Shown: positions 33,413 to 46,000 of the stretch, piece by piece
Layout of the letters: each line of letters opens with the position of its first letter
Numbering within the stretch: the first letter of the stretch is position 1
DNA from: Pyxicephalus adspersus
Taxonomy: Eukaryota > Chordata > Amphibia > Anura > Pyxicephalidae
Direction of reading: 5' to 3'
Length of the DNA stretch: 64,000 nucleotides
Assembly: GCF_032062135.1 (NCBI RefSeq)
Contig: NC_092859.1
Span: 123,158,666-123,222,665, forward strand
The notes under the pieces: model-generated
What the model was told of the DNA's origin: nothing
The model's input: only the letters and a program-made list of their open reading frames with translations
The model's database searches: none
Position numbers and translations under genes: made by a program

Positions 33413-33559
33413 TACATGAACACATGGACCTGGAAAATTCCCACCAGGGAATGAAATAGAGCTCACAATGACAGATTTTCAGGTCCAGATATTGTCCTAT
33501 CAGGTCTCTGTGGACCAGAACTCCTTATTTAATAAACAAATACAACATTTCAGGTCTGA

Positions 33560-33946
33560 ATGGTTGCCATAGCAAAGTTATCGAATGACTTCAGCCTGCA
33601 GTATAGCGCTCGGACGCTAGATGGCGATGCAGTACATGCGCAGCGGCGTCCCTCCATAGCTGTCTGCACATGTGCACAGGCTGTGAAAAGAAAGGGACAG
33701 ACTCACAGGAAATCAGTGAGAATGCAAATACAAAGTGCGTGTGGGAGTGAGACACTCAGAGGGAAATGTCTGGCCTGAGCTCTAACAAAAGCTAGAAGGT
33801 TCCAGCCATGGAGCGGCAGACAGCACAGGTCCAGGGAGGATCATTAAACTTGTAGGGATCAGAGAGGGAAGCGGCGGGCACATCTTCTCTTCCTGCAACA
33901 CCCGGATCACACACACATAGCAGGAACACTTGTCTGCAGCTCCACA
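33560..33946 (+). promoter_or_regulatory. mtmr10: mtmr10 promoter and 5' leader region
   Basis: The region upstream of the start codon has no TATA box but has more CpG and GC than its surroundings. Visible words are GCTAGATGGCGATG at about 33616-33629 (resembles CTCF or YY1 cores), ATGCGCAG at 33636-33643 (an NRF1-like half-site), and the perfect 12-bp palindrome TGCACATGTGCA at 33665-33676 containing an E-box. These are motif resemblances only. The transcription start cannot be placed from sequence. Confidence 0.5.
33808..33855 (+). CDS. Possible upstream ORF in mtmr10 leader, 15 codons
   Basis: ATG at 33808 sits in GCCATGG, a strong initiation context, and runs to TAG at 33853-33855, ending 91 bp before the mtmr10 start. 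The main start has A at -3 but T at +4. If transcription starts before 33808 this uORF would be expected to lower mtmr10 translation. Whether it is in the mRNA is unknown. Confidence 0.35.
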   Translation: MERQTAQVQGGSLNL

Positions 33947-34003
33947 ATGTTCTCTGTGAAACAAGCTAAACCTACGTTCAGGTCCTATCTTCTGCCTCCA
34001 CAG
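33947..34003 (+). CDS. mtmr10: mtmr10 coding exon 1
   Basis: ATG at 33947 opens MFSVKQAKPTFRSYLLPPQ, the conserved N-terminus of MTMR10. Donor GTAGGT follows at 34004. The start is chosen because this sequence aligns with the vertebrate N-terminus. An upstream in-frame open stretch has no recognisable protein. Confidence 0.94.
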
Positions 34004-37000
34004 GTAGGTGATGTACACATGCGCATAGGATCACCCTATGTGATGGGGGGTGCAGGGGGTATCTATGCTATGGGGGGTATCTATGCTATGGGGGGTATCT
34101 ATGATATAAGGGGTATCTATGTTATAGGGGGTATCCATGCTATGGAGGGTATCCATGCTATGGGGGGTATCTGTTATATGGGGGGAGGTATCCATTCTAT
34201 GTAGGATACCAATGCTATGGGGGGTATCTATGCTATAGGGGGTGTCCATTCTATGGGGGATACCAATGCTTAGGGGGGTGTCTATGCTATAGGGGCTGTC
34301 CATTCTATGGGGGATACCAATGCTATAGGGGGGTGTCTATGCTATAGGGGTTGTCCATTCTATGGGGGGTGTCTATGCTATGGGGGGTGTCCATTCTATG
34401 GGGGATACCAATGCTGTGGGGGGTGTCTATGCTATGGGGGGTGTCCATTCTATGGGGGGGGGGTGTCCATTCTATGGGGGATACCAATGCTGTAGGGGGT
34501 ATCTATGCTATAGGGGGTGTCCATGCTATGGGGGGGGGTATCTATGCTATAGGGGGTGTCCATTCTAGGCCTGTGGATTCATGCTACAAGTGTTAATTGA
34601 AGTTTGCATGCACTTTGTGTGCTGTGTAGATGGCTGTGTGCCTGCCTTGCACATGTCTGTACACATTGCAGAGAAATGCAGGCTGCTCCTTTTTATGTCT
34701 GTCAGTATAATGAGATCTGTGTTTCTTCCAGCATGAAGATAAACTCAGCCCAGAAACCAAGATTAAAAAGCTGAAGCCGGTCTTGCTGCCAGGTAAGTGG
34801 CATGTTTGTCGGTTGTGTTTATTGTGTCTGTTGTTGATTTTTTTCATGTTTGACTCAGATTCTTTTCCACACTTTTAACAAGGAAACCAGGAAGCCGATC
34901 CACCTGTCTGTGGCTGCACAGATCACATTCTTCTTTTTGCAGGAAGACAAACTATGCAGAGAATGATTACAAATAGGTAGACTGCAGCCGGGGAATGTGT
35001 TTATATAGTAGGAGTAGTCTATTGATTTTTTTTCTTTACGTAAAAGGAAAGCTGGTTGTGTCCTGAAATTCTGGGTTGTCATTGTCATTCTTTTGTTTCA
35101 AGGGTATGACTTGCTAAACCAGGAAAAGAATGCAGGTCAGGGTTTCTAGCTTTTCCTTGTTTTGGGTCAGTAACTCAATGGTCTGAATTTAGTCTTGTAA
35201 TCAGATAACATGCTTTTCCAGAAGGAGAGCAGGAAAGGCAACTTTTCGGTTTGGTGCCTTTATAATCAAACTAAACCATCAAAAAAAAAAATTGTGACCA
35301 GGCACGCCCTTTATTGCACTTGGGAAAAGGCGATATCCCTTCTGCAATAAAATAAACTTACCTGCCTGTCTGCAATTTTTTATATTTTAACTCACCTGTA
35401 CTCTCTCTAGTCACCAGGCATCCAGTCCTCTTCTGGGTGTCGGAACTTCTACCATGTTGGTTAGCCAGACTGGCATGACCTGCAGAAGTCCATATCCCAG
35501 CATCCTGCACACTATGAAAAGGTTGGGAACAGGAGAGTAATTATGTTTTATTGCACAAGGGACATCTCTTGTCACTTCTGCAATAAGAATCCTCCCTGCT
35601 CACAATTTTTGCATGCACATCTATAGTTCTGCTTTGACCTTTTCATTGAAACCAGTGTATCCCTTACATAGGTGACACCACGGACATGTAAACAGATGAC
35701 AGCCGCTATACCAGTCAGAGTGGCTGGTTCACTTTATGGAACCTGTAAAGCTCCTCTTCTTTTTTCCTTAAAGCAGACTGACCACTGAGAGATGATGGAA
35801 GCCTCATTTCTAAACTAATTGTAAAGAATACCATTTTTTTGTAAAGATCTCTTGAATTTGGTATTTGCAGTCACACACCTAAAATAATCATGCAGATAAC
35901 AGTGCGACAAATTGTGACAATTAGCCGATTACCTGAGATACATACTCCTTCCAGGTCACTGATTCAGATTCACTGATGTTTTTTTAGAACCAGGTCAGCA
36001 ATGACAGATTCTGTATTCTTTCAGTGACAGGTCCACTTTAGCAGACTGAGTGCTCTGTAAATGCAGAAGATTACCAATGATATTATGAGTGGAAGTGATC
36101 AAGCAGCTTTACAGCTGTCTGATTGCTTGTGTCACAAAAGCCCAGAGCCTGCTGCTAAAAACCTAAATCTGTCTGTTTCTATCGAAGCAATGAGCTCATT
36201 AAAACCCTTAGAATTGTTGTGACAAGTAGCACACATCATTTCATTGTTGTCTAGGCAAGCCATAGCCATGGTGTATACATTCACATTCCTGGAAGTCAAA
36301 GGGTTAAAGCGCACATATGTGCCAAACTTCAAAAGTGTGAAGTAAAAAAGTTAGCAAAGCTTGTCAGTTTCACAAATAATGTGCTCTGAAACAACACTAA
36401 TTATATCACCACAATATCTTCATACCTAATAAAAAAAAATGCATAAGGTTTGCAACTTTAAAATGTTTAAAATGTCTGTGCCTCACATCCCATATAATTG
36501 TCTTGAACAATCTTTTATTTTTTGGTGGATCAGGTCAGTTAGTTGACATGGATCCTATTGATAGTGCTCACCTTTGTTTATACCCCAGAGGACCATTGGG
36601 TCATTAGTCACGTTCAGGGCTGTGGTGTTCTGTTCTGTTTTACAGATAATAGTCACCATAAAGTACTCATCTGCTAAAAGAGAAAGGCTCAGATGAGTGG
36701 TGGGAACAGGTGTACCCAGGCAGCTCCCAGTATGTAGCCAGCCGCTGGGGCACCTCAATCACTGTGTTGGTTCTTAATGAACCTCTTAATGCGGAACCAA
36801 ACTGAAAAATAAAAGAATCACTGCGCTTTCTTAGATCGGCCATCTTCAGCCGCCTTCTTCTGGTGCGCCAGTTTGGGTGACGTAGCCTCCCGTTAAAGGG
36901 TAAAAAAACTTGCGTGAGATCAGCATCTCTTTCCCCTTCATGTAGGAAAATGCCGCTTCTGCGCAAACGTGATCTTTATTTAAAAGAGTTGTCTACCCAT

Positions 37001-40000
37001 TTTAGTTACCCTACTTGCCCTGTTTTACTTACCCTTTGTAAAGTAAAAATATTGATTTTAGATCTGCTTTAATGAACTACTCTTTACCCCCCTCCATACA
37101 TTATCTGTGCCCAGCCGTGGGTGAGACATGTCTAAAAAATGTTGCATTTATAGGTTTTATGTACTAACTCCACAGCCCTATCACACACACTGCTCCATAC
37201 TGTTTTGGTGATGGAGCATGGTAAAGATTGGGCACACTTGCTCACAGTTACAATTGTGAGTTTGATTTTTCAATATTTAAAGGTCTCTAATGGCACTGCA
37301 GAATCACAACCAACTATTTCCCTTCCTGGCTGAACTAAAACAGCATAGGAAGCTTTGTCTGATGTTTGGTGACACCATAACAAAATCTGGAATGGAATTA
37401 GAGTAGACATTCAGCAAGGCTACTGATTTCTCATTTAAGACCTTTCCTTCCACATCTTGCTATGTCTTGACACCTGTCACATAGACAGGAAGCAGATGGA
37501 TGTCTCCCCAGTGAGAAGTCTGGAATGAAACCTTTTGTTCCCTTCTTCTTTTATGTTATTTTGTTCCTTTAAAAAAATGTATACCAATTTCATTTACAGC
37601 TAGCTAGCTGCAGACATTGATTTTTGGCTGAATACATGTGGAATGACTCATCAGTTCAGTAGAATGAAAACCCCTCTGATGTTAGGAATGTCATTTTCCC
37701 ATATATTGTTACTTTTCTACGTTACATCATCAGGGTATCCATCACCAGATTGCATTGGCCCCTTTTTTATAGGATTACAGTAAACAATACCCACCCAGAC
37801 TCATTACAGCAAGCTGGAGTGTTATCACTCATTAAACCATGGCACGGACTTGCCTCGCTGTGTCCATTTCATCACACATGGAGTAAGTCCAAGTTGGAAA
37901 ACTAAACTACATTGTACACAACTATGCTGCTGTTGACAGTGGAACCCACCAGTCACTGTACTGGGACAATAGATTGTAGTGTTCGACCCAGGAAATATTT
38001 TTAAGCTGGGTGGGAAGAAATTGTAGGCGGGTGGTGGCCCCTGTATTATAACCCAACTCTTCAGTAACCACCCAAAAACAGCCGGGTGGTTAGTGAAAAG
38101 TGGCGGGTGGTGCGGCCAGCTAAAAGGGGCTGGGACGAAAACTGAGGTTTGTAGCTGTGAATGTGGGGTTACCTGTTTTCTTATATCAAAAAACACCCTT
38201 TAATTCTTTATTTTCTAAACCTATCATCTGAAAATTCCATATTGCTCACCTGCTTCCTCCCTGTAAAAAAAAAAAAATTGATTCCATAAACAAAACTAAC
38301 ATAGCTCTTTGCTGAGGAGTCACTGAGTCTACTGAAAGATTGATGTCAAGCCTCCTGTAATGTGTGGTTTAGATTCTCCAGGGTTAATAGAACTATCTAC
38401 ACACAAGCAGCTCATGTGGCTCATCAGCAAGGAACCGACCAAGAATTTACAGCTGGAACCCAAAACCAATATGGCAGCACAGGATGTAACTTTCATCAAA
38501 AAGGATAGTTGAGAAGTGAACAAAGCTGGTTTTCCTGGTCTTGTAAATACGTTTACGTTTACGTTCCTGGTCTTGTGTATACGCAGATGTGAGGAGCATT
38601 GTTCAATTATTTTATGGGGGCTGAAAGCTGCTTGAAATTGCCTGTTTTGTATCCTGATTTGGTTATTTACACACAGCTATAAAAGTGTGGAGTGTCATGC
38701 AAGTGTCCATTGTTACTTGATGTACGCATGGGGGCTTCAGTGGCATTCATCATTGCTCCGATTCATAATTGTTGGGCTCTGTGTTGTATATTTTTCATAA
38801 TGGTTAGTTCAATATTTTTGTGCCCCCCGCCTCCAACCAAAACCACCAGAAAAATCCTTTTTTCAGAGCTAGGTTTTGCATACACGCGTGAAAGGGTCTG
38901 AATTGCTCTACATAGTTTTAGTAAGTATCATTGTACTTGTAAGGGGAATACAATCCTCTGTCTGAGCTGTTTTGTTGCTGCAGATCCATATGACACATGC
39001 ATATATGTGAGACGTTCTTTAAAGTTAGCATGTGGCTCCACATATGTTTATGTGGTGGAGAGGTCTGCTGGTGTTATTCCTAGGACAGGATTTAATTAGG
39101 TTCCCTCTCCTGGTAACAGAACAGAGTGCTGTAAAGAGTGTTTTTTAATTCCTCAGAGCTCTGGAAAAAGATACAGTGTATTATAGAGTTCATAAAGCCA
39201 TTTATGTATGTATGTGCCAGCTCTCATACAATGTATAATATGTTCCCATCTCATCCGCACATTTATAGATTGGTACTAGTTTGCGGACACCAGCCAAGCT
39301 TCCTGCTATGTTTTCTTCTGCGTTATGAAATAAAAATGGACACCCTTACACCCCTAGGAAAACATATGAAATCCCTGCAATTTTTTCCATTACAGGATTC
39401 TAACCTAGGATCCTAAGATTGTAAAATTGCTAACTACTAGCCATTGTGCTGACCACAGTGAGTTGTACATCCTGTGCTGGGTATAAATAGATGATCTGCT
39501 TGTCTTTTCTTTCTTCCTAAATCAAACGATTATGAAACACTTTATATAGACATATATTTATTGTAATAATAACACACTATCAAAACCACAGCCCTAAAAT
39601 GTGTGTGTAGACAATAGTCTACTGCAGCCATAAGAAACCTTCACGATCAAAAATTCCCATAATCTGGATCCAGTAAATTTACTTCTCTTTCCACATAGAG
39701 CAAACAGGTTTTATTTACCTATGTGCAAGTTTTTTATATCCTCTAGTGTTTGTTGTACTACCAGCTGTATACACAAGGATAGGCCAGACTTCTTCTGCCT
39801 AAATGTCATTGCCTTGAACTTGGATTGGTTAACTATGGCCTGACATGTTACTGTAATGTGTACTGTGCCTGTACTTCATTATTGTGCTGAAGTATTCACA
39901 TTTTAAGGCCTGTGTACATCAGCATAGGTATGTCATTTTTAGAAAACTTGGATATTTAACTGAACCTTGCAGTCCATGCAGAGTAATGGACTTAAGCTGT

Positions 40001-43000
40001 AATATATTTCCTTCCAATGATTGCAAAAGCTGTTTGTCTGTCAAAAATAACTTTGAAAACAGTGCCATAAAATACAGCATTAAATAGGTGTCATGTAACG
40101 TACAATGGCTTAGAGGTTAGCACTCGAGCCTTTGCAGCACTAGATCCCAGGTTCCAATCTTGACCAAGGTACTATCTGCATTGAGAATGCATGTTCCCCC
40201 CATGTTTGTCTGCGTTTCCGGGGTCTTCCAGTTACCTTCCACATTCCAAAAACATGCAGTTAGGTCAATTGGCTTCCCCCCCAAATTGGCTTTAGGCTTT
40301 GTTATTGACATATGACTATGGTAGGGACATTCGATTGTAAGTACCTTTGAGTGATATGACTATGGACTTTGTAAAGCGCTGCATAATATGTTGGCGCTGT
40401 ATAAATATTGTGTAATAATACTAATGATACGGGGCCAAACACTGGATCATTGGGATTCTGCACATGACCTACACTTATCTAATGACCTTTTTACTCCTAA
40501 GCCTTATTGGTGTTCTATCCATACCATACCTAGGGACCATATCAGTGTTTGTAACTAAAACTAGAAAATTCTGGATGCCTTTCTAGTTTGAGGTTGAAAA
40601 CAAAGCAAAAATCTGGTCCCTATGTTTAACCAAACACCATAAAATACCGACTCAAGTGAAATTCGAAAAGATCTTTGTTCTATTATCTTCTTCCTCTAAA
40701 GAAACTTGAAGATTGTGTTTTCTGGGTGTCATCTTCAAAAAAAGAAGGAAGCAAGGCTCAGCTTTGTATTTATTTATGAAATCTTGTTACTACAAACATT
40801 GGTGACCTAGAGGCTTCTGTTTCAGGATAAACATGCAGTAACAATTGTTCTGTTTAGAGCTAAAACACAGTAACCACTATTGGGGACTGAAAAGAAAAAT
40901 TTTTTGTTCCAAACTAGTGCTCGTCCTTTTAGGTTCATATATTTATATTTACCAGCAGCCTAAATGTAAGGTAATATATTGTTCATAAGAACAAACAGGT
41001 GATAAGTTTGCTTTAAGGTCTGGTTTCCCAGCACATGTTCACATTTGCCTTACTCCCCTGCTGAATACCAATACTTGGTGAATGGAACAGCATTGTGACA
41101 TGGTGCAGGATAATAGAGGTTTGACTTAATATTCTTTGTAATGCATTGTATTGTTTTCTTTGTACTTTTTTTAACACCATTTTTATATAGTCTTCCAGCC
41201 AGGAGCTGGAGGTTTTTTATTTCTCTTGCAGGCTTCTTAGTTTAAACTCCAGCTTATGGTATTGAGCTCTGTATGCAACACGTTTCACAACTAGTCAGAT
41301 AAATGAATTATCCTTGACACGCGACACATTCCTGTTAATACCACTGTTATTCAGCCCTCCCCTCAAGCACGTTGTCTTGGCGTCACCTTTGATTCTGCTC
41401 TCTCCTTTACCCCCCATATTTAGAACATTTCCAGGTCCTGTCTCTTTCACCTATGCAACATCTCCAAAATACCCCTCTACCTGTCCCCACAGACCACCAA
41501 ACTCCTTGTACATGCTCTTATCATTTCTCGTCTGGACTACTGTAACCTCCTCCTCTCTGGTATTCCACTAACCTGACTCTCTCCAATACAATCTATTATG
41601 AATGCTGCAGCCAGACTCATCCATCCTTCCCACCACTCCTCTTCCGCTGCTTATCTTTGTAGTTCTCTTCATTGGCTTCCATTTCACTTTAGAATCAAAT
41701 TCAAGCTCTTGAGCTTTGCCTTCAAATCCCTGCACAGTTCTTGTCTCAGTTACCTTTCTGACCTGATAGAAAAATACTCCCCCAGCCACTCTCTCTGCTC
41801 CTTCAATGACCTACTAATGACTTCCTCACTCATAACCTCATCACACGCACGGCTCCAAGACTTCTCTAGAGCTGCTCCGACTCTCTGGAAAGGTCTTCCT
41901 CATCCCATTCGGCTTGCTCCTACTTTCTGCTCATTTAAAAGAGCACCTAATACCTTTTTTAACTTCCCTACCATCTTCTTCTGTCTCCGAAACACTCACT
42001 ACTTACCACTATTCCATATTTCCCCTCCTATTGTGTGTTACTTCCCCCAGCCCCCCACCACCCAGCTCCTTCCCCTAAGCTCCCCTGGGCAGGGTTCTTT
42101 CCTCCTCCTGTATCTCTCATTTGCAACCCTATTTAATTGTACAGTGCTGCATATTATGTTGGGGCTATATAAATACTGTTTAATAATAATAATTATAATA
42201 ATTAGATTGTTTGTCGAGGATTCATGAGTTGGAACAAGCTGAAAGAGAGATTTCTTTTTTTTCAATTTCTTCATTTTCAATTTTGTAAGTAAAACACAGT
42301 GCTCTAGGAATCCTTTTATCTTACGTGAAATAAAACAAAGAAACAAAAATATTCAACCCTTATTTTAGGATTTTACCATACAAATATATATACAGAAATA
42401 TTTGTAGAAACAGAAACAACTTTGACTGTATACAATAAAAACTTTTACTACCATGACAAAAATAAATTAAAATGATAACTTATCCCTCAAAAAGTTAAAT
42501 AATTTATGGTTTCATTCAGTACCCAAAACAACAAAGCTCTTTACTGAAGGCATGTATGAATACTTGCAATGAATATTTTTCATTGTGTTTTGCATGTAGT
42601 CTGCTTCTTCAGGGAGTAAGAAAGTACGGAGGGATATATATTCCATGTTTAACAATCAACATGCTATATAGTAAGCCAGTTACAGAAATGGATAATATTC
42701 GCGTATCAAAAACACATATACTTAGTTTCTTAGATTAGCTGACCAACCTCACATGCAGGGCAGAGCCTAAGGAAACCCAGATTAGTGGTGAAGGACACCT
42801 TGGTGGGGCAAGCCATAAAAACCCAGATTCTGACACTTGCTCTCAAACACTTGGTACTCCTCTTCAAGGTTAGTGCTAAATGTGAATATTTCTAAGTATC
42901 CTACTTCACCACAATGTGGTTCTGGTCTTTAAATACCTTTGAAATCAGACTTTTCCAATAAAGGAATAGACTGCAGCCACTAGAAGGGGTATAGAATTTA

Positions 43001-46000
43001 TTAGGCAGCCATAGGGTTTTTGTACAGTCCAGGCCCACCATACTGCGCCCCCTCCCAACAAATGGGGCATTTGGTAGGAGAAAGAAGTGCCTGCCAAGTG
43101 CCAAGATGATGTAAAGCAGAGCCGACAAGGGCTGTCTGACTGATTTGCATATGTTGAGCCCTTCCAGCTTCAGAAACTGACATGTATTATTCTATGGCAG
43201 TTTATTCTGATGTATACACATGCTTCCCACTCTGCTTCTACTTGATGCACATTATTAGATCTGTATGTAGTTTGCTCATGGAAGACTTTTTCCTCTCTCA
43301 ATTTTTACCCCCTTGCTGTTGAAAGATCAGCAGTGTTTAACTATAGCTTCGTCATTTCTTGTAATGCTGAATTACTTGGCAACGTGCAGTCGCTATGCTG
43401 CTACTAAAGAAGAATGCACAAATGCTGAATGGACATTGATTTAGCCTTTTGCTCCGTGCACTCTGGGAGATGGCTATAGAATGATGTGCTTGGAATGGAT
43501 AATGATGAGATGATGTCATGTTTCTGTTCCATCTCCATGGATCTGTGTGTAAAAATATCTGTAGTTATGAGTGACCTTATAATATAAATGCCATATAAAC
43601 GTGAACAATTTTATATATACGGACCTGTAAATGTTTCACGGTGATGTTCACTTGGATATTCCAAGTTTTATGTAGTGATCCTGAAGTAATCATTTGTATT
43701 AGGGAGTGCCCATATTTACCTTTTTACTGTCTCCATTTTTTTCCCCCTAAAGTCAATCTCATTTTAGGTGTTTAAAAGCCAGATGGTATCTGCCAGAGGC
43801 AATTAATATTTATTTTAGGTCTGGACTTAGGCCAAAAGTGAAGCAGCCACAGCAACTAACATTTTTGGCACTGGCATGTATTTCTTTTTTTCCTGACTAG
43901 TTTAATATTGTGGTGTAAAGAGCAATAATAATATGCAAAGTACAGTCTGGAATCTGCAGTCAGCAAATTTCTCACAAATATCTCACAAATATAAGGGCAC
44001 AAGCAAAGGTATAGCACTGCACTGTGGTAAAAAAATTACCTGTTGAGGTTTTTAACCTTTCTGTATCCAAAATGGGGAGTACAAAGGTTTTTTGGTTTGG
44101 ATATTTGTAAAGACTCCGTTTAACTGACCAAATTCTCACTTTTTGTTTTATTTTGTGTACTTTAACTTTAGCTATTGATTTCTGTTCCATTCGCTTTTTA
44201 CATAAGCAAGAAGCAAGTAAAACTGTGGGGAACAACACAGAAAAAAGTAACCAGAAGAAAATGAACACAAACCTAGCAGCTCTACTCTATAAAGCTCTGT
44301 ACAGACATCAGATTCACAAAAGATCATTTGCAGGATTATTGACAGGAGAATGAATGAGCGCTGGGTACTCGGCACCCTTCTGTTCTATAGATAAAGCAGA
44401 GGTAAGATGAGTGAGTGGCACCCTGCTGCTTTCTCCTTTATAGGAAAGAACAGTAGTAGTCTCTGCTCGCTTGTTCATTGATCTGCCAGGACAGATTGAT
44501 GAACATAGTTTGGGGACAACTTTATACATGCTAAATTTTCATAACCATTTGCTCGGGCGACATAAATCTAGCATGTGTACATAGTTTAAGGTTAGTTATG
44601 TGTGTCACATGCAGCCTGCCGGCCCAAATTGGTCTGCAAATGTGGCATGTGTGTCGGGGTTCAGCGGGAATACTAGACCGTGCCCTCATTACTGCTGTTC
44701 TATAAAATGGAACATTTGTAAAAGAAAGAAGCCTTTGTGCTGAGAGTCTTCGATACTTTCTTCTTCACTTTGAAAGCCTTGTTCATCCTAAATTTTATTG
44801 GAACCATTTTTATGTGGCAGCTGCAGATGCACACGGTGCTTTATGGATTTCAGTATGATCCTGAAGAAGTGCAAGTTTTTGGCATCTGCTTCTAGGTGTT
44901 TATGTCAGATAAACGGAATGCATATTGCTTGTAAAAGATCTGCTAATAACAGGTAATGTGATTTCCTGTAGCACCATTTTGTGTCTATGATGTTATAATA
45001 CTTTAAAGAAAATGTATGTAAAACTTATTAATGTTTTACCGTATTTTTTATTGATGTCATTTTTTAAAAAGAAAAACTTTATAAATCTAATATTTTGTTC
45101 AATGTTTGAATCAACTTCAAAGTTCAATACTTTTCTCACTTTTCATATATATAAAGTTGCCTAGACAAATGAGGATCCTTTATGAGGATAATATGGCATG
45201 ACATGCAAAGGAAATGTGAATCAATCACATTGAAGCTCAACCTTAAAGCGGACCTATTAACCAACATTTTTGCTTTACATAAAAGGGTAGATAACACTTC
45301 TTTAAATAAAGTAAAATTTATTATTTTTTTGACTTTTTAAAAAATAAATGGGCAGAAGCTCCTCGTCTTCTGTTTTTACCGCTATAAAGACTGAATGGAA
45401 GCACAGAGCCTCCTGGGATACATACATCACAGCATGTAAGGGCTGTTTCCTGCAATAGGCAAAAAAGTTCTGATCTCACGCATACGCAGCATTGATACCT
45501 CACCTGATCTGAGGCTGCACAGTGTAAGATTGGGTGACATAGCCAGAAGTAGATGGTGGTGCCCGATGCTTCCTCTGCGCTGGGATGAATGAGCATTCTA
45601 GGATCAGGACCAAATTGAGGACATTTCTAGAGGGATAGAGGGCTCTGTGAAAGTAAAGGTAAGTGTGATTTCTATTTTTTTTCTTATTTTAAGGATAGTC
45701 CTGCTTTAAGGGCTTCATTTATAAAACAAGGAAATCTGACATTGCCTCAAACATTTACTGGTGGGAATCAATTACTGCCATTGAAACATATGGATCTGGA
45801 AGATTTCCTTGAGGGAATGATTAAATCCCTGTTTTATAAATGGAGCCCTAAGAGTTTTTAAAGCAAAACTGATTGCCCATTCAGGCCCAGTGAAGTAAAT
45901 GATGCTTTCTTTTTGAAAGTTTTGGCTGGAAGGTGGAATCTTTCAAACATCTTTTTAGTCGAAAGGAAGTGTGTGTTTTTTTTTTGGAGAGTTTGCTTTT

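Larger units (their letters stand above)
24151..33559. other. trpm1-mtmr10 intergenic region
   Basis: This 9.4-kb interval contains a hAT-like MITE (24545-24722), a large antisense L2 with nested insertions (24832-28090), degenerate tandem repeats (31240-31640, 31905-32890) and a GC-rich MITE (32945-33412). Bases 28100-31230 are AT-rich with no gene or repeat I can name. Open frames there are short and unconvincing. Confidence 0.7.

Noticed and set aside
33560..33778. 72-codon open frame upstream of mtmr10
   Set aside because: It ends well before the true start codon, shows no conserved protein sequence and is better explained as promoter or leader DNA.
34042..34566. Possible CRISPR-like array
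   Set aside because: Units are directly adjacent without unique spacers, and this is vertebrate nuclear DNA, so it is a minisatellite.
34031..34596. Several overlapping open frames with repeated short peptides
   Set aside because: They are read through the G-rich minisatellite of mtmr10 intron 1 in different frames and have no independent coding evidence.
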